Assembly: GCA_014529385.2 (NCBI GenBank) | Contig: CM043971.1 | Coordinates: forward strand, 30,923,209-30,987,208 | DNA: 64,000 nucleotides | From: Adiantum capillus-veneris | Lineage: Eukaryota; Streptophyta; Polypodiopsida; Polypodiales; Pteridaceae | Reading direction: 5' to 3' | Notes under the pieces: model-generated | Told to the model about the DNA's origin: nothing | The model's input: the letters and a program-made list of their open reading frames with translations, nothing else | The model's database searches: none | Translations under genes and position numbers: made by a program | Shown here: positions 43,298-54,800 of the stretch, piece after piece | Numbering within the stretch: position 1 is the first letter of the stretch | How the letters are laid out: the number at the start of each line of letters is the position of its first letter

Positions 43298-44182
43298 TCA
43301 CAATGAACAAAGTAGTGAAGTTAGCATGGAGACATACTCCTTCCTTTCTTCATCGGTTAACTCATTTGAGAGCATTTTTTGTAACTTACCTGCATCCTCC
43401 AAGGACTGCATACCTGATGATTCCTCTTGGTTTGTCGGGGGTGTTTTAGGTTGTTTCAATCTTTTTGGGTCTTTAAGAATGACCCCCATCACCTCGATTC
43501 TATTGTCACTTCCGTCGGTGGTGGTCGTCTCTTCTCCTGAGGTAGACGAATAGTCGCTCGTGGACTCATCTTCTGAAGCCTCCAAGATCATGTTCCACTG
43601 CTTTCCAGTCCTCATGTCGTAGAATATGGACTTCCCTTTAGCGTCCTTCATCTGAATCATCCCGGTGCTGCAGTCTTGTTTAGCTTTCATAGCCATAATC
43701 CAAGGCCTCCCAAGAATGATGGGGTAGCCCTCCCCTTTGTGTGGCATGACGAAGACTTCTACCTCCACTTCTGTATTGAATGCTTTTACTTTGACCGCAT
43801 TTACAATGCCCACGCATTTCACTCTTACATTGTTTGCCATCTTTGCTCGGCAGGGTGCCGGCCTACTTACCTCTAGACCTAGATGGTGCATCATCTTTTC
43901 ACTCATGACGCATATTTGCGCGCCACCATCTATGTAGACGTTTGAGATTCGTTGCTCCTTGATGTGGGCATCCATGGTTGGTAGGATGTCGTCGAGATCC
44001 CCTCCAGAGATAGCCCCAGCTATCCTAGGCCTTGATTTCCTAGTACTTACCATTTTTTTCCATTGCCTCCTCATCCTTGGTGCAAGGTGGAGTAATTGGG
44101 GCCAAGTTATCTTCAGGCCCTGCATTAACACATCTTGAACTAAGTCATAGGGTTTTGCATACTCACCTAGTGAGAAGTCCAT
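43298..44182 (-). CDS. pol: Element 3 retropepsin region (294 codons)
   Basis: Intact frame. Residues about 60-200: ISNVYIDGGAQICVMSEKMM with D-G-G in the active-site place, ANNVRVKCVGIVNAVKVKAF, VEVFVMPHKGEGYPIILGRP then W (the I-L-G-R-P strand). The C-terminal part is acidic and Ser/Thr-rich (DESTSDYSSTSGEETTTTDG), then a helical tail into RT. D-G-G instead of D-S/T-G occurs in related plant elements; Element 5 has it too. Confidence 0.8.
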   Translation of the reverse strand: MDFSLGEYAKPYDLVQDVLMQGLKITWPQLLHLAPRMRRQWKKMVSTRKSRPRIAGAISGGDLDDILPTMDAHIKEQRISNVYIDGGAQICVMSEKMMHHLGLEVSRPAPCRAKMANNVRVKCVGIVNAVKVKAFNTEVEVEVFVMPHKGEGYPIILGRPWIMAMKAKQDCSTGMIQMKDAKGKSIFYDMRTGKQWNMILEASEDESTSDYSSTSGEETTTTDGSDNRIEVMGVILKDPKRLKQPKTPPTNQEESSGMQSLEDAGKLQKMLSNELTDEERKEYVSMLTSLLCSL

Positions 44183-44197
44183 GATGTCTATCTTCCG

Positions 44198-45267
44198 TCA
44201 CGGTTTAGTTGCTTGCTTGTTAGACATGGCCTTCCCTTTCATCTTCTCTTTTCTTTGAGATGCTTCCTCGTGCCTAGCACGCTTCACTCCCCTAGCATCC
44301 ACTTCTTCTACCTTCGCTTTCCCTTTGTGCTTCTCTTGAACTGATTCTTCTACCTTTGCCTTCCCTTTAGCCTCCAAGCTACTAACACTCACTGCTTGGT
44401 TCACAGCAGGTGGTGGGGGTAGTGGTGGAATGAGAGGTTGGGGTGGTAGTTGCTGTTGTATAAGGGGTCGAAGGATTTGGACTGGTGGGATCGGTCTTGG
44501 TTGCCTAGGTGGTGGTGGTCTTGCTCTTGGTAGAGAGATCTGATTTTGTCTCCCCCATCCATTCCTGACAGGTGCATGCCCTTGCTGCACCAAATGCACA
44601 GATAAACTTTCTAGTTGGGTGGTGATGCGACTCAGTAGATCTTGCTGCTCTTCTGATGCCTCTTGCGGTTGGGCTCTATGATTGGCTGTTGCAGTCACTG
44701 GGGTTGGTCGGGCCGAGCTTGTTTCCTCTAGCTCATTTACTCTTGCTTGCATGCACAGCTTCTTGTCTTTAAGGCGGGCTACTTCGACTGCCAACTCATA
44801 TGTTGTAGGAAACCTTCCCTTCACCTTCTCTCTAAGCAGCGACCATAGACCAGAAATGAAATGCTCCTTCTTTAGTAAATTAGGCGCTCCTTTGCCTTCC
44901 TTCAGTGAGGCAACCCATCTCTCCTAGAAGTCCACATTTTGGACTTGTAGGTGGCATACTCTAGCAGACCTCCTTGCTTTAATTCTATCAGTAGTAGCTG
45001 CCATAGCTTCTCCGAGGTTGTGCCTCCACCAAACCTCTTTACAAAAGCAACCCTTAACACATCCCATGAATTCTTGGTAGCCTGGGGCAATGGATTATAC
45101 CAGGACTTGGCCTCTACTTTCATCAGTAGAGGAAAAATTCTAAGTCATGAAACGTCGTCATCTTTGTTGGAGACGACACAAGCAATGTCGAAATCATCCA
45201 AAAAGTCGGTAGCGATATCTTCTCCCTTCTTTCCACCACTGAACATGGGAAAAAAAACACTTGCCAT
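44198..45267 (-). pseudogene. gag: Element 3 gag
   Basis: Starts MASVFFPMFSGGKKGEDI at 45267. The Gag core is AKSWYNPLPQATKNSWDVLR, VAFVKRFGGGTTSEKLWQLL. There is a stop near 45145 and a frameshift near 44900. The last frame (44824-44198) is a coiled-coil/Pro-rich tail: EVARLKDKKLCMQARVNELE, PRQPRPIPPVQILRPL, ending in Lys-rich repeats (KGKAKVEESVQEKHKGKAKV). No CCHC knuckle follows the core; the only one lies in an ORF upstream. Confidence 0.75.
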
Positions 45268-45552
45268 GGTAGTGAATCAAGAAATTACAAACCTTTCTTT
45301 TTTTTAACATTAACAAAAATAGTGGCTCATAGCGGCTTTTTTACATGGTAAAAAAGTAATCTAATATGAGGAGAATGATAGGGTTTGGGGAATTGAGTAT
45401 TTCTCCTAGTACCGCTGCACCGAGTAGGTATACGATCTTCTGTTGTAGAAGACTTTCCTATCTACATAGATATTCACATGCGTATGCTGCAGGAATCTGA
45501 ATGGAATGCCATCGGCCCATTTTCCATCATGCACAGAGGGTGGAATACTTAC

Positions 45553-46083
45553 TTATACTCTTACCATGCCAGTGTTGGTGAGTCGGCACATCCACAAGAG
45601 GTCGTCTCCTTTCATGGGCTCTACCTTTCCTTCGTCGCTCAGCACGTACGGGGTGATGGCGACGCGTTTGACCACTCCCAGCCTCTTGGCTAGTAGCAAT
45701 TGCAGGTAATTTTTGTAGTCGGCGTGTTTCATGAATTCTACTCCATTCACTTGAAACACATTCCCAGCCCATTGGGTTTCACCCATGGTAGAGAGCTTCT
45801 TCAGGATAAGTTGTACAAGGAGAGGAGGAAGATCCTCTACCCGTCTTCCAAAACAGCAAGAGCAGTAGCCAAACCACTCTTCCCTAGGACATGGGAATCT
45901 TCTTACCACTTCTTCTTCAGGATTGTCGAAGTGGATTGGTAGCACTCGCATGCGTCGTGCAAATCGGTAGGCGACCTTCCGCCGCTTAGCTTCGGATGAC
46001 TTCCTCTTTGGCAAGTTGGGTACAACCCGGCTTTCTGAGATTGAAGCACTTGCTTGGCCAGATGCTTCTCCTTTCGGAGTCAT
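45553..46083 (-). CDS. Element 3 upstream ORF (176 codons), unrecognised
   Basis: An intact frame between the 5' LTR and gag. RRKVAYRFARRMRVLPIHFD then FPCPREEWFGYCSCCFGRR (Cys-rich), LVQLILKKLSTMGETQWAGN, YKNYLQLLLAKRLGVVKRVA and LSDEGKVEPMKGDDLLWMCR. No known domain is evident. Ogre elements are known to have an ORF upstream of gag; whether this is related is unknown. It overlaps the end of the preceding frame by four bases. Confidence 0.5.
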   Translation of the reverse strand: MTPKGEASGQASASISESRVVPNLPKRKSSEAKRRKVAYRFARRMRVLPIHFDNPEEEVVRRFPCPREEWFGYCSCCFGRRVEDLPPLLVQLILKKLSTMGETQWAGNVFQVNGVEFMKHADYKNYLQLLLAKRLGVVKRVAITPYVLSDEGKVEPMKGDDLLWMCRLTNTGMVRV

Positions 46084-46518
46084 GTGTTTCTAGATTGGCT
46101 TAACTTCTCCTTACCTTTGGCTCGAGCAGCCCCTTTAGGCAACTTTGGAGTAAAGGTTATAACTTTAACTGCAGTTTCTTTAGGGAAAAGAGGCCTCACC
46201 ATTTTCTTCCCTTCTTTGGTGTGAATGACTTCTTCGCGATGAATGTCGATGTAGACGATTTCAGCCCTTTCGCTGCCTTCGTTGCTGGCACTCATTGACA
46301 GTGTGTCCTGGTTGACAACAGTGATGGCACTTCACCGACCTCCTACTTGATGCTCTCAATTTGTGGTTTGAATGAGCAACACGTGATGGAGAATTTACCT
46401 CTTGAATACTGACGGCACTGCAACGTGGTAGTAGTACTTCAATGAAGGCGGCTAGTGCCTCCTTCATCTCCTCTTCTTCCGTCTTCCAATTAGAAAATTC
46501 CTTCAGCCATTCATCCAT
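46080..46518 (-). pseudogene. Element 3 upstream CCHC zinc-knuckle ORF
   Basis: Two overlapping frames (46518-46261 and 46295-46080) look like one protein split by a shift. MDEWLKEFSNWKTEEEEMKE begins at 46518 in a helical acidic stretch. VKCHHCCQPGHTVNECQQRR gives CX2CX4HX4C. Then, after the shift, AEIVYIDIHREEVIHTKEGK and MVRPLFPKETAVKVITF. It lies close to the primer site, so it is the first product of the element. Zinc knuckles normally end Gag, so finding one here is odd. Confidence 0.6.
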
Positions 46519-46573
46519 GATTGATGGTGGGCATCACTTTCAGCATTGTAAACCGAAGGGTCTTAGAAGCCCT

Positions 46574-46590
46574 CCTCACTGGGGGCACCA
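46574..46590 (-). other. Primer binding site of Element 3 (tRNA not assigned)
   Basis: Minus strand TGGTGCCCCCAGTGAGG, two bases after the LTR end CGTCA. I do not recognise the primer tRNA. Confidence 0.6.
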
Positions 46591-46592
46591 AA

Positions 46593-47421
46593 TGACGGGA
46601 GCAAAGCGAACCCCGAACCCCAATAGCCTCTAAAACGCCGAGGACCGAATGGCGCACCTCGAGCCTGTTCACGGTAAAGCGAACAGGGGGCACCACCTAG
46701 CTTTGAGCGGCTAGGACACAAACCACGATGGTATGAACACCGCAAACTTACACACGGAGAGAGAGAGAGAGAGAGAGAGAGATTTGCAAATGATGAAAAC
46801 CCTCGGGGGTGTGAGGGAGAATTATTTCTGCAGTATTTACAAATGGCACCTCGTGGTGATAGAGAGGTAGGGAGAAAAGATGGTGCAAACTACTTTGTGC
46901 GTTCTCTAAGATGACTCAATGATTGTGAAGCTTGCTACCAAGAGCGTGTGTACATGTGTGCATCGACCATTGGAGTCGAGCGGTGGACGTGTCTCCCTTC
47001 GCATGGTGAAAATCCCAAGGCAAGCCAACACACAAGCCCCCCTTCCCCATGATGCCAATAGTGTCAACTCTTCCCACTTACACTCTACCAAGTGCTGACC
47101 TCTCGTGAGCTCCCCCCCCCCGATAGTCACCTCTCTATGCCAATTTATAGGTGTTGGCTGCTTGGATTATGGTAATCCCGGTGTGATTAGGGTAAGCTTA
47201 ATCGGGGATACAAAGCAAGTGGTGGGCCCAGTGTGGTTGACCCTTGCTTTGTTTTGGGAGTTTATTAAAAGATGAGAATCTCTAAGTGGGCCTTTGTGAC
47301 CATCACCTAGAGAGAGGGAATTTACAAAGTGGGAATTTTACAATGGCTTGGGTGAAAACTAAAGAAATGATGAAAATAACCTATAAATTATTGAAAATGG
47401 CGTCGTGGTTGCGTGTTGTCA
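46593..47421 (-). repeat. Element 3 5' LTR
   Basis: Starts TGACGGGAGC and ends TTGTCA on the plus strand (TGAC...GTCA ends). It matches the left LTR throughout with shorter (GA)n and C runs. A TATAAAT candidate lies at 47143-47149 on the minus strand. Confidence 0.85.
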
Positions 47422-47429
47422 ACGAATGG
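47422..47429 (-). other. Eight bases of Element E between Elements 3 and 4
   Basis: ACGAATGG. Minus strand CCATTCGT can join the integrase frame at 18236, consistent with one interrupted gene. AATGG (47425-47429) should be the target duplication of Element 4; its partner lies outside. Confidence 0.45.
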
Positions 47430-48129
47430 TGTAACATTTAATGACCTAATAACTTGTGTGTAGCGGAAATTAGCATGAACATAGTGGGCATTTCGTTAGA
47501 ATAGATTCCTAATGAGAATTACAAGAGTGCTTGGGTGGAGAGAGCAACAAAAAGCATAACATCTAGTTAGATAGCATCAACAAGACTTTCAAAAGAGAGA
47601 GAAATTAAGCAATTGACAACAGTTGAGGACCGGATTTGCATGGAGCCGGTCCCCCCTCCAAAAGGCTTTGTATTATGGTTTCTCCCATCAAGAGAGACAT
47701 TGTACAATACAATTCTTTGTGTTGCTTCAAGATTAGCTAGTGCAATGAAGATGAAATCTTCATGCACTAAGAAAAACACTTAGCAAACACAACATTAATT
47801 ATCCCCGTTCTCAGACCCAAGACCTCACACACCTTCGAAGATGGTGAGAGCTAGCAGGGTATGAGAGTAGATTGAGAGGAAGAAGGAGTATCTTACGAGA
47901 AAGATGTACATCTCCTCACATAATCACTCATATTAGCATAGCTTAGCTTAGTAATTAGCATGGTAGAGGAGATGAGCATGCATTGAAGCTTGGCTCTTGG
48001 TTGGATTTGCATCCACATGCCAAGAGTGTGTCGATGTAGGCTTCTATCTCACAAGCTTGGAGTAGGTGATGAGCTCTCCATTAAAGCTTGGGAAGAGATA
48101 GTCTTCTCTTTCTTCACACATGAGATTGT

Positions 48130-48130
<1 letters not shown>

Positions 48131-48192
<62 letters not shown>
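48131..48192. repeat. (GT)n microsatellite
   Basis: About 30 GT units in the LTR of Element 4. Confidence 0.95.
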
Positions 48193-48193
<1 letters not shown>

Positions 48194-48265
48194 TAATGCC
48201 TTGCAAAAATCAGCCCCCTCTCTCTCTTGGGCGAGCCCTTTTGCTATTTGCTCTTGCTCAATCCT

Positions 48266-48592
48266 CATTGGCCCTCCCCAAGTCAAGCCAATGACTATTA
48301 AGCAGCATAAGTGATAGCCTTCTGACATGTGTCCCCCTTTGCCCTTTTTTGAGAGCTTTAGGTTAATTAATAATTCAATTAAACTCTCATTGGACCCCTT
48401 TGCCTCCTGGCCAATAGGAATCAGGCAAGCCATTGGGCTGCTGAATGCTCATTGGACCCCTTGGGAGACTGTCCAATAGTCATCTAGGAGACTTAATTTT
48501 CATTGGTTCTTTTATTAAGTGTTTTTAAATTAGTTAAACTAGATTTACTCTAGCCTAATTCTCATTGGTCCACCTCCAAGGCCATCCAATAG
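48266..48592. promoter_or_regulatory. Array of inverted CCAAT-box pairs in the LTR of Element 4
   Basis: CATTGG then 17 bases then CCAATAG occurs at 48388-48417, 48450-48479 and 48563-48592, and with 16 bases and CCAATGA at 48266-48294. Extra single CATTGG copies lie at 48431 and 48501. Read as element promoter this is U3 DNA. CCAAT boxes bind NF-Y in plants; that binding happens here is inference. Confidence 0.7.
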
Positions 48593-48663
48593 CAATTGGG
48601 CACACCTTGTGGGCATCTGGGCTAGGGAGCTGACATGTGTCCCTAATTCCCTTTATGTAAAGG

Positions 48664-48664
<1 letters not shown>

Positions 48665-48721
<57 letters not shown>
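48665..48721. repeat. (GT)n microsatellite
   Basis: About 28 GT units. Confidence 0.95.
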
Positions 48722-48723
<2 letters not shown>

Positions 48724-49007
48724 CTTTCTCTCTCATCCCCTACTCCCAAGGCTCGCCCCCTCCTATGTAGGGATTTTAAAAGACTTTTTGGTCACACACA
48801 AAGCATCCAATTTCCCCTAGGGTTGACCTTTGGACACAACCTTTGAATTTTGGAACCTTAGCATTTTGGAAGTCTTAATGGGCTGAACCTTAGGGTCTTT
48901 TTAGCCCATTGTTGCACATGGCTCTTTTGCAGATGGCCCCCCATTTGGATCCCTACTATGGCCGGTCTGCTAGCTTAACCAATATTCTAGCTTTTTCTCC
49001 CCTGGCA

Positions 49008-49165
49008 CTTCCCCACATTAAATGATCAGTTTAATATGAGAAAATCATTTAGGAGAATTAGATATTGATTATTATGACATTACCTCTCTCTTGAAATCAT
49101 AGTCGTCCTCGACTATGGTGTAGAGAAGATAAAGCATATTCATGAGTCCTTTTCTTAGTGGGTAG
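49008..49165 (-). other. Element 4 trailer and polypurine tract
   Basis: Minus strand TGGGGAAG directly before the LTR start TGCCAGGGG serves as a polypurine tract (49008-49015). The rest is non-coding and continues after Element 5 at 57757. GGTAG at 49161-49165 is the target duplication of Element 5. Confidence 0.65.
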
Positions 49166-49550
49166 TGTAATGGCTACTGCCCGCACAGGAGCAATAGGCA
49201 TTACGGGAATGATTATCTGCAACTACATTATATGAACATCAACATATAGAATGACAAGAGAAGGAAGTACACAATACACAGGCCCAGAACACCTCTTGCT
49301 TCATTCATGTATATCCAGACATAGAGTTACAACAGTAGATGCCCTGAATATCATAGAGATTGGTTAAGTTTCATCAAAAGACAGATATGCCCCTCCATAT
49401 ACAACCGTTGCTCCAGCGCAGATCGGGAACGGTGCACACACTCTTGTCCATGATATCCTGTGAAGAATTGCCACTATGGCCGCCGCATACCGCATACCCC
49501 TGATCCGCAGTGTCCAGACCTCCGCAGGACCGCATGTATGGCTAATGCCA
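49166..49550 (-). repeat. Element 5 3' LTR
   Basis: Starts TGTAATGGC and ends GGCTAATGCCA on the plus strand. It lacks a GTAAC just before the end that the other copy has. Confidence 0.85.
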
Positions 49551-49584
49551 CCTGGCACGCACGGTGGATTGCACGAACCCACAC

Positions 49585-50892
49585 TCAGCCCCTCTGGTTG
49601 GAAGGTTTCTGTGGTTGCTCTGCACCCTGCTCTGGTGAAGAGGAAATATCAATATAGCCAAAGCCTCTAAAATCTACAATATGTGCCCGATAGACCTCAT
49701 CCAAAAGACGTGGATCTATCTCAATATGTTCCGGCCAGGGAGCCCGAGGAATAAACTGTGTTGGCAAAGAAATAGATTGGGGCGCCTGTGGTGGCAGAGG
49801 AGCAAGAGGTGTATGTAAAGGATAATAGCGAGAAAGGTATCTATTAAGAGAAGACCAAAATGGAGGGCAAGGTGGTAGACTGAGAGAAAAAGAATGAGCT
49901 AAGATCTCCACCCAAAAACAGACCCTGCGCCTCTCTTGACGAAATCGACGAATCATTTTCTGCAAACGAGATACATGAGCCTGGGCTTCAACACAATCCT
50001 CTGTAGCTTGTGCCCAATCAGCAACATCAAAACCCTCGGGAACAACACTCTTACCTCTGTCAGTGTTGGATGACTCGGGGTGTTGCACCACAACCTGCTG
50101 AGTGGGTGGCTGTGCTCTCACCTCAGCAGCTAAGTATGTGCTCCAGCTTTGTAGTTGATTATCCAAAAAAACTCGGAGATCTTCTTGCATCTCCACTGCC
50201 AACGCATCCAAGTCATTCATATTGATCATTACATCACCAGGGTGCGAGGCTAAGTAAGAGGCTAGGCTATGCTGCGTTCTCAACTGGAGAAGTTCATGTT
50301 GAATAGAGGCCACAAACTCAGCATTAGCCCCTCATAACATTTGTATTTCTGCCCCTTGTTGGCGAGTTGTTGCAGTCAGCTCTTCATTTTGAGTGGACAA
50401 CTCGGCAATGTGAGTCTGCGAGGCCGCTACCTGCGCTTCCAACTCATTGACTCTTCCCTCTCTGGCGGGGGTTGGCCAGGCCGCACGAATAGACTCTGCA
50501 AGTCTGCTCACAAAAGTGCCGCATGCCTGCAATTGGTCAGCGGGAGTCGCTGACGTAGCCTCCCAAGGTAGCGTTGCGGCGGGAAGAGTACCTCCCGTCG
50601 AGGCAGCCGCATTGGTAGTGCCAGAAGTTTTCGGTTGAGCGAGAACATCCGCAACCGGAAAGCCCGTCGTCAGCGGAGTAGCACTGCCCACTCTCTCCTG
50701 CATTCGGCGGCACCAGCGAGCCACCGCAGAATCCTCCAAAAGAAGAGATGTCGTCGCCGGAGGTGGTGTAGAAAATTGATGTTCCTCCCTACCGCGCTTG
50801 CGGCTTGATGATCCTGCACCTGCAATTGCCATCTCTTGGGCTCCAGAGGATACCACTGTTGTCGATGGACCAGGAAAATCCCCAATGCCCAC
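49585..50892 (-). pseudogene. Element 5 downstream ORF, main frame
   Basis: One frame with a single stop at about 50330. The N-terminal half is Ser/Thr/Ala-rich (SSSRKRGREEHQFSTPPPAT), then a coiled coil: VNELEAQVAASQTHIAELST, SIQHELLQLRTQHSLAS. The C-terminal half has WAQATEDCVEAQAHVSRLQK, RRFRQERRRVCFWVEILAHS and WPEHIEIDPRLLDEVYRAHI. It sits after integrase and next to the LTR, in the env position like the ORF of Element 2, but I see no clear sequence similarity between them. Function unknown. Confidence 0.55.
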
Positions 50893-51750
50893 ATGTTGCT
50901 GTTGTGTTTCCTCTCAGCCGGCACTACCAAGCTTTGCGTTTGCGACAGAGGAGCATTAGTGCCTTGGACCACCAAGCAATCATCTTCAAAGTGGCAGAGA
51001 GGACGCAGGGCGAGAGGAAAAACTTCTCTTAAAGGAAAAATCAATGTGAGCAGTTGGCTAACCTTTGTATTGGTTGGGGTATTCCTCCCCAACTGTGCCA
51101 TCACTCTTTGGCACTCCGCCAGGAGGCGTTCTCTGACTACCGCTGCCCAAGCTACTGTCCCAAAGTTGGACGAATGCAAAACATTTCTTGCTTGGGTCGA
51201 AATGGTATAGGTTTTGGCTTGCAGCCAAATCTCCTCGAGAAACCATCAATACGCATCCCTGGTTGCTACATCTGACAACCCTGAAAGCTTATACTCTCCT
51301 TTTACTTTCAAACCAAATTCTTGCTCTACATCCGCAGAGCAAGGATCACATGAGAGGCGCGCACCACGCCATCCTTGGGCAAACAACAACACCTTGAGAC
51401 CCTTTCTGTCAACTGAATCTGTTGATTATTCAGCACCACCATATCGCCAGCAGCGAGTTGCTCAATCAAACCTGCTGCCTACGGGTGAACTGGGATCCCT
51501 TGCCAATCCAGGTTGGCGAACACACGCAAGCCATGCGTCCACTCATCGAAGCAATAGCTGTTGTACAGGCGTGAAAGGAATACATTGCAGGAGAGAAGCT
51601 GTCATGGTGGCGATGAGGTGAAGGAGCAGAGAGTATAGAACTAAGAGCGCGCGACACACTAAACAAGAGAAACACAATAAGAATCGTCTGCATGTAGTAG
51701 TAACCTTTCCACAATGAGTTCCCAAAATAGGGCGATTCACGGTGTCCCAA
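50670..51750 (-). pseudogene. Element 5 downstream ORF, 5' fragments
   Basis: 51179-50670 (WAAVVRERLLAECQRVMAQL, TNTKVSQLLTLIFPLREVF) is in a different frame from the main part. Further upstream, 51750-51466 has a hydrophobic segment (YYYMQTILIVFLLFSV), and the competing frame 51836-51543 (CFSCLVCRALLVLYSLLLHL) is hydrophobic too. Whether a membrane anchor was ever encoded cannot be decided from one copy. Confidence 0.35.
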
Positions 51751-51825
51751 CCATCATAGATCCTTTCTCGCTTTCCAAGATTGTATGCAAAAGAATCCCC
51801 AATCATGATTAGGGCGGCTTCCGGC

Positions 51826-54800
51826 TCATGTACCATAGCAAAAGGGCACTAAATCGTGGTAGGTGAAACATAATGGCGTAGTCTGAAACCATTGACCGGC
51901 ACAGAAATAACCTCCCCCATAAATCCGCCAAATAAAAAGAGATGGGCCCGCATGCTTGAAAAATCCAGAATGGTCCTGACCACCGTAATTTAAGCTTCCC
52001 CGGCGTCTTCCCGAGGCGGGAATTGAAGACAAGGACCAGCTGTCCCCGAACAAATTTCCGTGCTTTCGGGCGATCTAGCCATTTTTTCTGCCTAGACTAC
52101 AGATCCTGCAACACCGCAAAGCTATTCAGCCGCTCTTCGTCCAGTTCCTACAAAACATCCAGTCGATAAATCACAGAATCCTCCGGAAGAAGCCAATCCG
52201 CAATCAACATCCGCATACTCGGAATCACATGCTCCACCGGAGTGATTGCCTCCATGCCAAATGCCAACTTAAAAGGAGTCAATCCTGTTGCCACTTTATA
52301 AGCTGTCTGATAGGCCCATAAGGCGAAAGGAAGTTTCACATCCCAATCCGTTCGATGCATATTCACCAACTTTGTTAAAATCCGAATCAATTGCTTATTA
52401 GTTGATTCTGCTTGCCTATTCGCCTGAGGATAATATGGAGAAGATTTCCTGTGTAATACAAAATAAAACCGTAGCATTCTCTCCATCATCTTATTCAAAA
52501 AATGACTTCCCCTGTCACTAACCAGCTCAATAGGGCAGCCATATCTAGAAAATATATCCTTATATAAGCATCCCGCCACAGAAACTGCAGTGTTATCTCT
52601 CAAAGGCCATGCCTCCACCCATTTGGTAGCGTAATCCGTGGCTGTCAAGATATACTTATTTCCTGTGTGAGCTGCCACTGGTTTAAAAGGACCAACAAAA
52701 TCCAAACCCCACTTTTGAAAAGGCTCCAAGGGCAGAACTAGCTGAAAAGGCATTCTGGACCGTTTGGTAGGTTGCCCCAATCGGCACTGACACACATCAC
52801 ACTGTTGCACATAATTTCTCGCATCCTGAAACAATGTGGGCCACCATAATCCAGATTGGAGAACCTTTTGAGCTGTGATTAATGCTGCAAAGTGGCCTCC
52901 CGCAATACCAATATGGACTTCCTCTAATACTGCTTCCTGCTCCTGTGGTAGCACACATCTGAGTAATACCTCTTCCACCGTACGATAATAGAGCTTTCCC
53001 ATAATAATCTCAAAATTCCTGCTTCTAATAGCCATACGTTTCCTCTGATGGCTGGACAAGAAAGAAGGCATTTCGCCGCTATCGAGAAAATGAAACATCT
53101 CCTCATACCATGTCCATGGGATGCTAGGAATGACCCTTGCCTGTTGCGGAACTGTGATATCCTCTGCAGCTACTCCTGTTAGAAATAGAGATGCATCCGA
53201 AAATTCATCAGCTACAACCGTCGGCGGCTCTCTGGAATCTAACCTGGATAGGTAGTCAGCCACCGCATGCTGAGCCCCTGGCCGATGTATGACCTCAAAG
53301 TCAAATTCCTGCAGCAAAAGTACCCATCTGGCAAATCTTCCCGTCAAATTCTGTTGCCTTACCAGGTATAAAAGAGCCGAATGGTCCACATGGAAGAAAA
53401 AACGTCGGCCCAACAGATAGTGCCGGAATTTCTTTACTGAATAAATCATCCCTAAACATTCCCTTTCGGTTATGGAATAATTTCTTTCTGCGGATGATAA
53501 TCGTCTACTGGCATAATAGACAGGTCAGAACCATCCTTGACTTTTTTCCTGCATCAGCACACTGCCAATAGCTCGATCCGAATTGTCCACAAACACATGA
53601 AAATCCTGACCCCAATTCGGTGCAAGCATAATCGGAGCTTTGGATAGCTGAAGTTTTAATCTCCGAAAAGCCAAGTCACATTCCTGTGTCCATTCAAAAT
53701 CAATAGCATGAGTTGCCTGAGTAATCGGGATTGCTAAATGCGCGACAAACCGCAAATGCCTCCCATGCCAACGAGCTTGTCCCAGGAAAACCTGGCACTG
53801 TTTCTAGTTCCGCGGTGGAGGCGCTTCCATAATTGCGGAAATTTTATCCGGATCCACGAAAATACCATCTTCAGAAATTATATGCCCCAATAGCCTGCCA
53901 CTGCGAATAGCAAATGCACACTTTAAAGGATTCAAACTGAACTTCACCTCTCTACATTTCATAAAGCATAACCGTAATTGCTTCAAATGCTCCAATTGCG
54001 CTCCAAAAACACTGAGATCATCTAGAAAAATTCTCATAAAATCCATCAAATAAGGACCAAAAATTTGAAACATATCCCTTTGAAAAGTGGAAGGTGCATT
54101 CTACAATCCAAACCACATCACTGTGCAGGCAAACACACCCCATGCGGTAATAAAAGTTGTTTTTGGTTGATCCTGCAATGCCATTCGGATTTGATTAAAT
54201 CCACTAAATCCATCCAAAAAAGTATACATCTCATGTCCCGCTACATCATCCAAAATGGAATCCAAAAATAGAAGAGGAAAAGGATATGGAACAGTAGCTG
54301 CATTCAATTTTCGGTAATCCACACAAATTCGGATTTGCTTATTTTTCTTTGGTACTACCACAATTGGAGAAATCCACTCCGGATTATCAATAGGGGTAAT
54401 AAAATCCACTTCCAACAGGCGATCAATTTCCATCTTAAATTGCTTTGCCACATTCGGATTCATCCTGTATGAGTGATGCTTCACTCGCACCGCATCCGGT
54501 TTCAGATTGATCGTATGCTGATAAAACTTAGGATCCAATCCGTGCATATCCGCATATTCCCATGCGAAAACATCTTTAAACTCTGTCAGTAACTTGATCA
54601 AATCATCTCTAAAACTGGCCTTTAGCTGCTTATTAATGTATATAGGCTGCGACGCCGCTTGCTCCCCAAGAAAAACCTTCTCTAATTCATCTTCTTTAAC
54701 CCTTGTAATTTTTCCCATTTGCGCCTCAAACGCTCGTTCTTGCTGAATCACGTCCTCCAATGATTCAGGACTTGGAAGCACCTGTTGTTGCTCCCTTATT

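Larger units (their letters stand above)
47430..49007 (-). repeat. Element 4 3' LTR
   Basis: 1578 bp. Starts TGTAACATTT and ends TCCCCTGGCA on the plus strand. The first ~650 bp match 63350-64000 with about 17 substitutions counted by eye. It contains two (GT)n runs (about 48131-48192 and 48665-48721) and an array of CATTGG/CCAATAG pairs. Confidence 0.85.

Noticed and set aside
51466-51836. Possible envelope-like membrane protein in Element 5
   Set aside because: Two competing hydrophobic frames, both short and broken; one copy cannot support it. Kept only as part of the downstream ORF.
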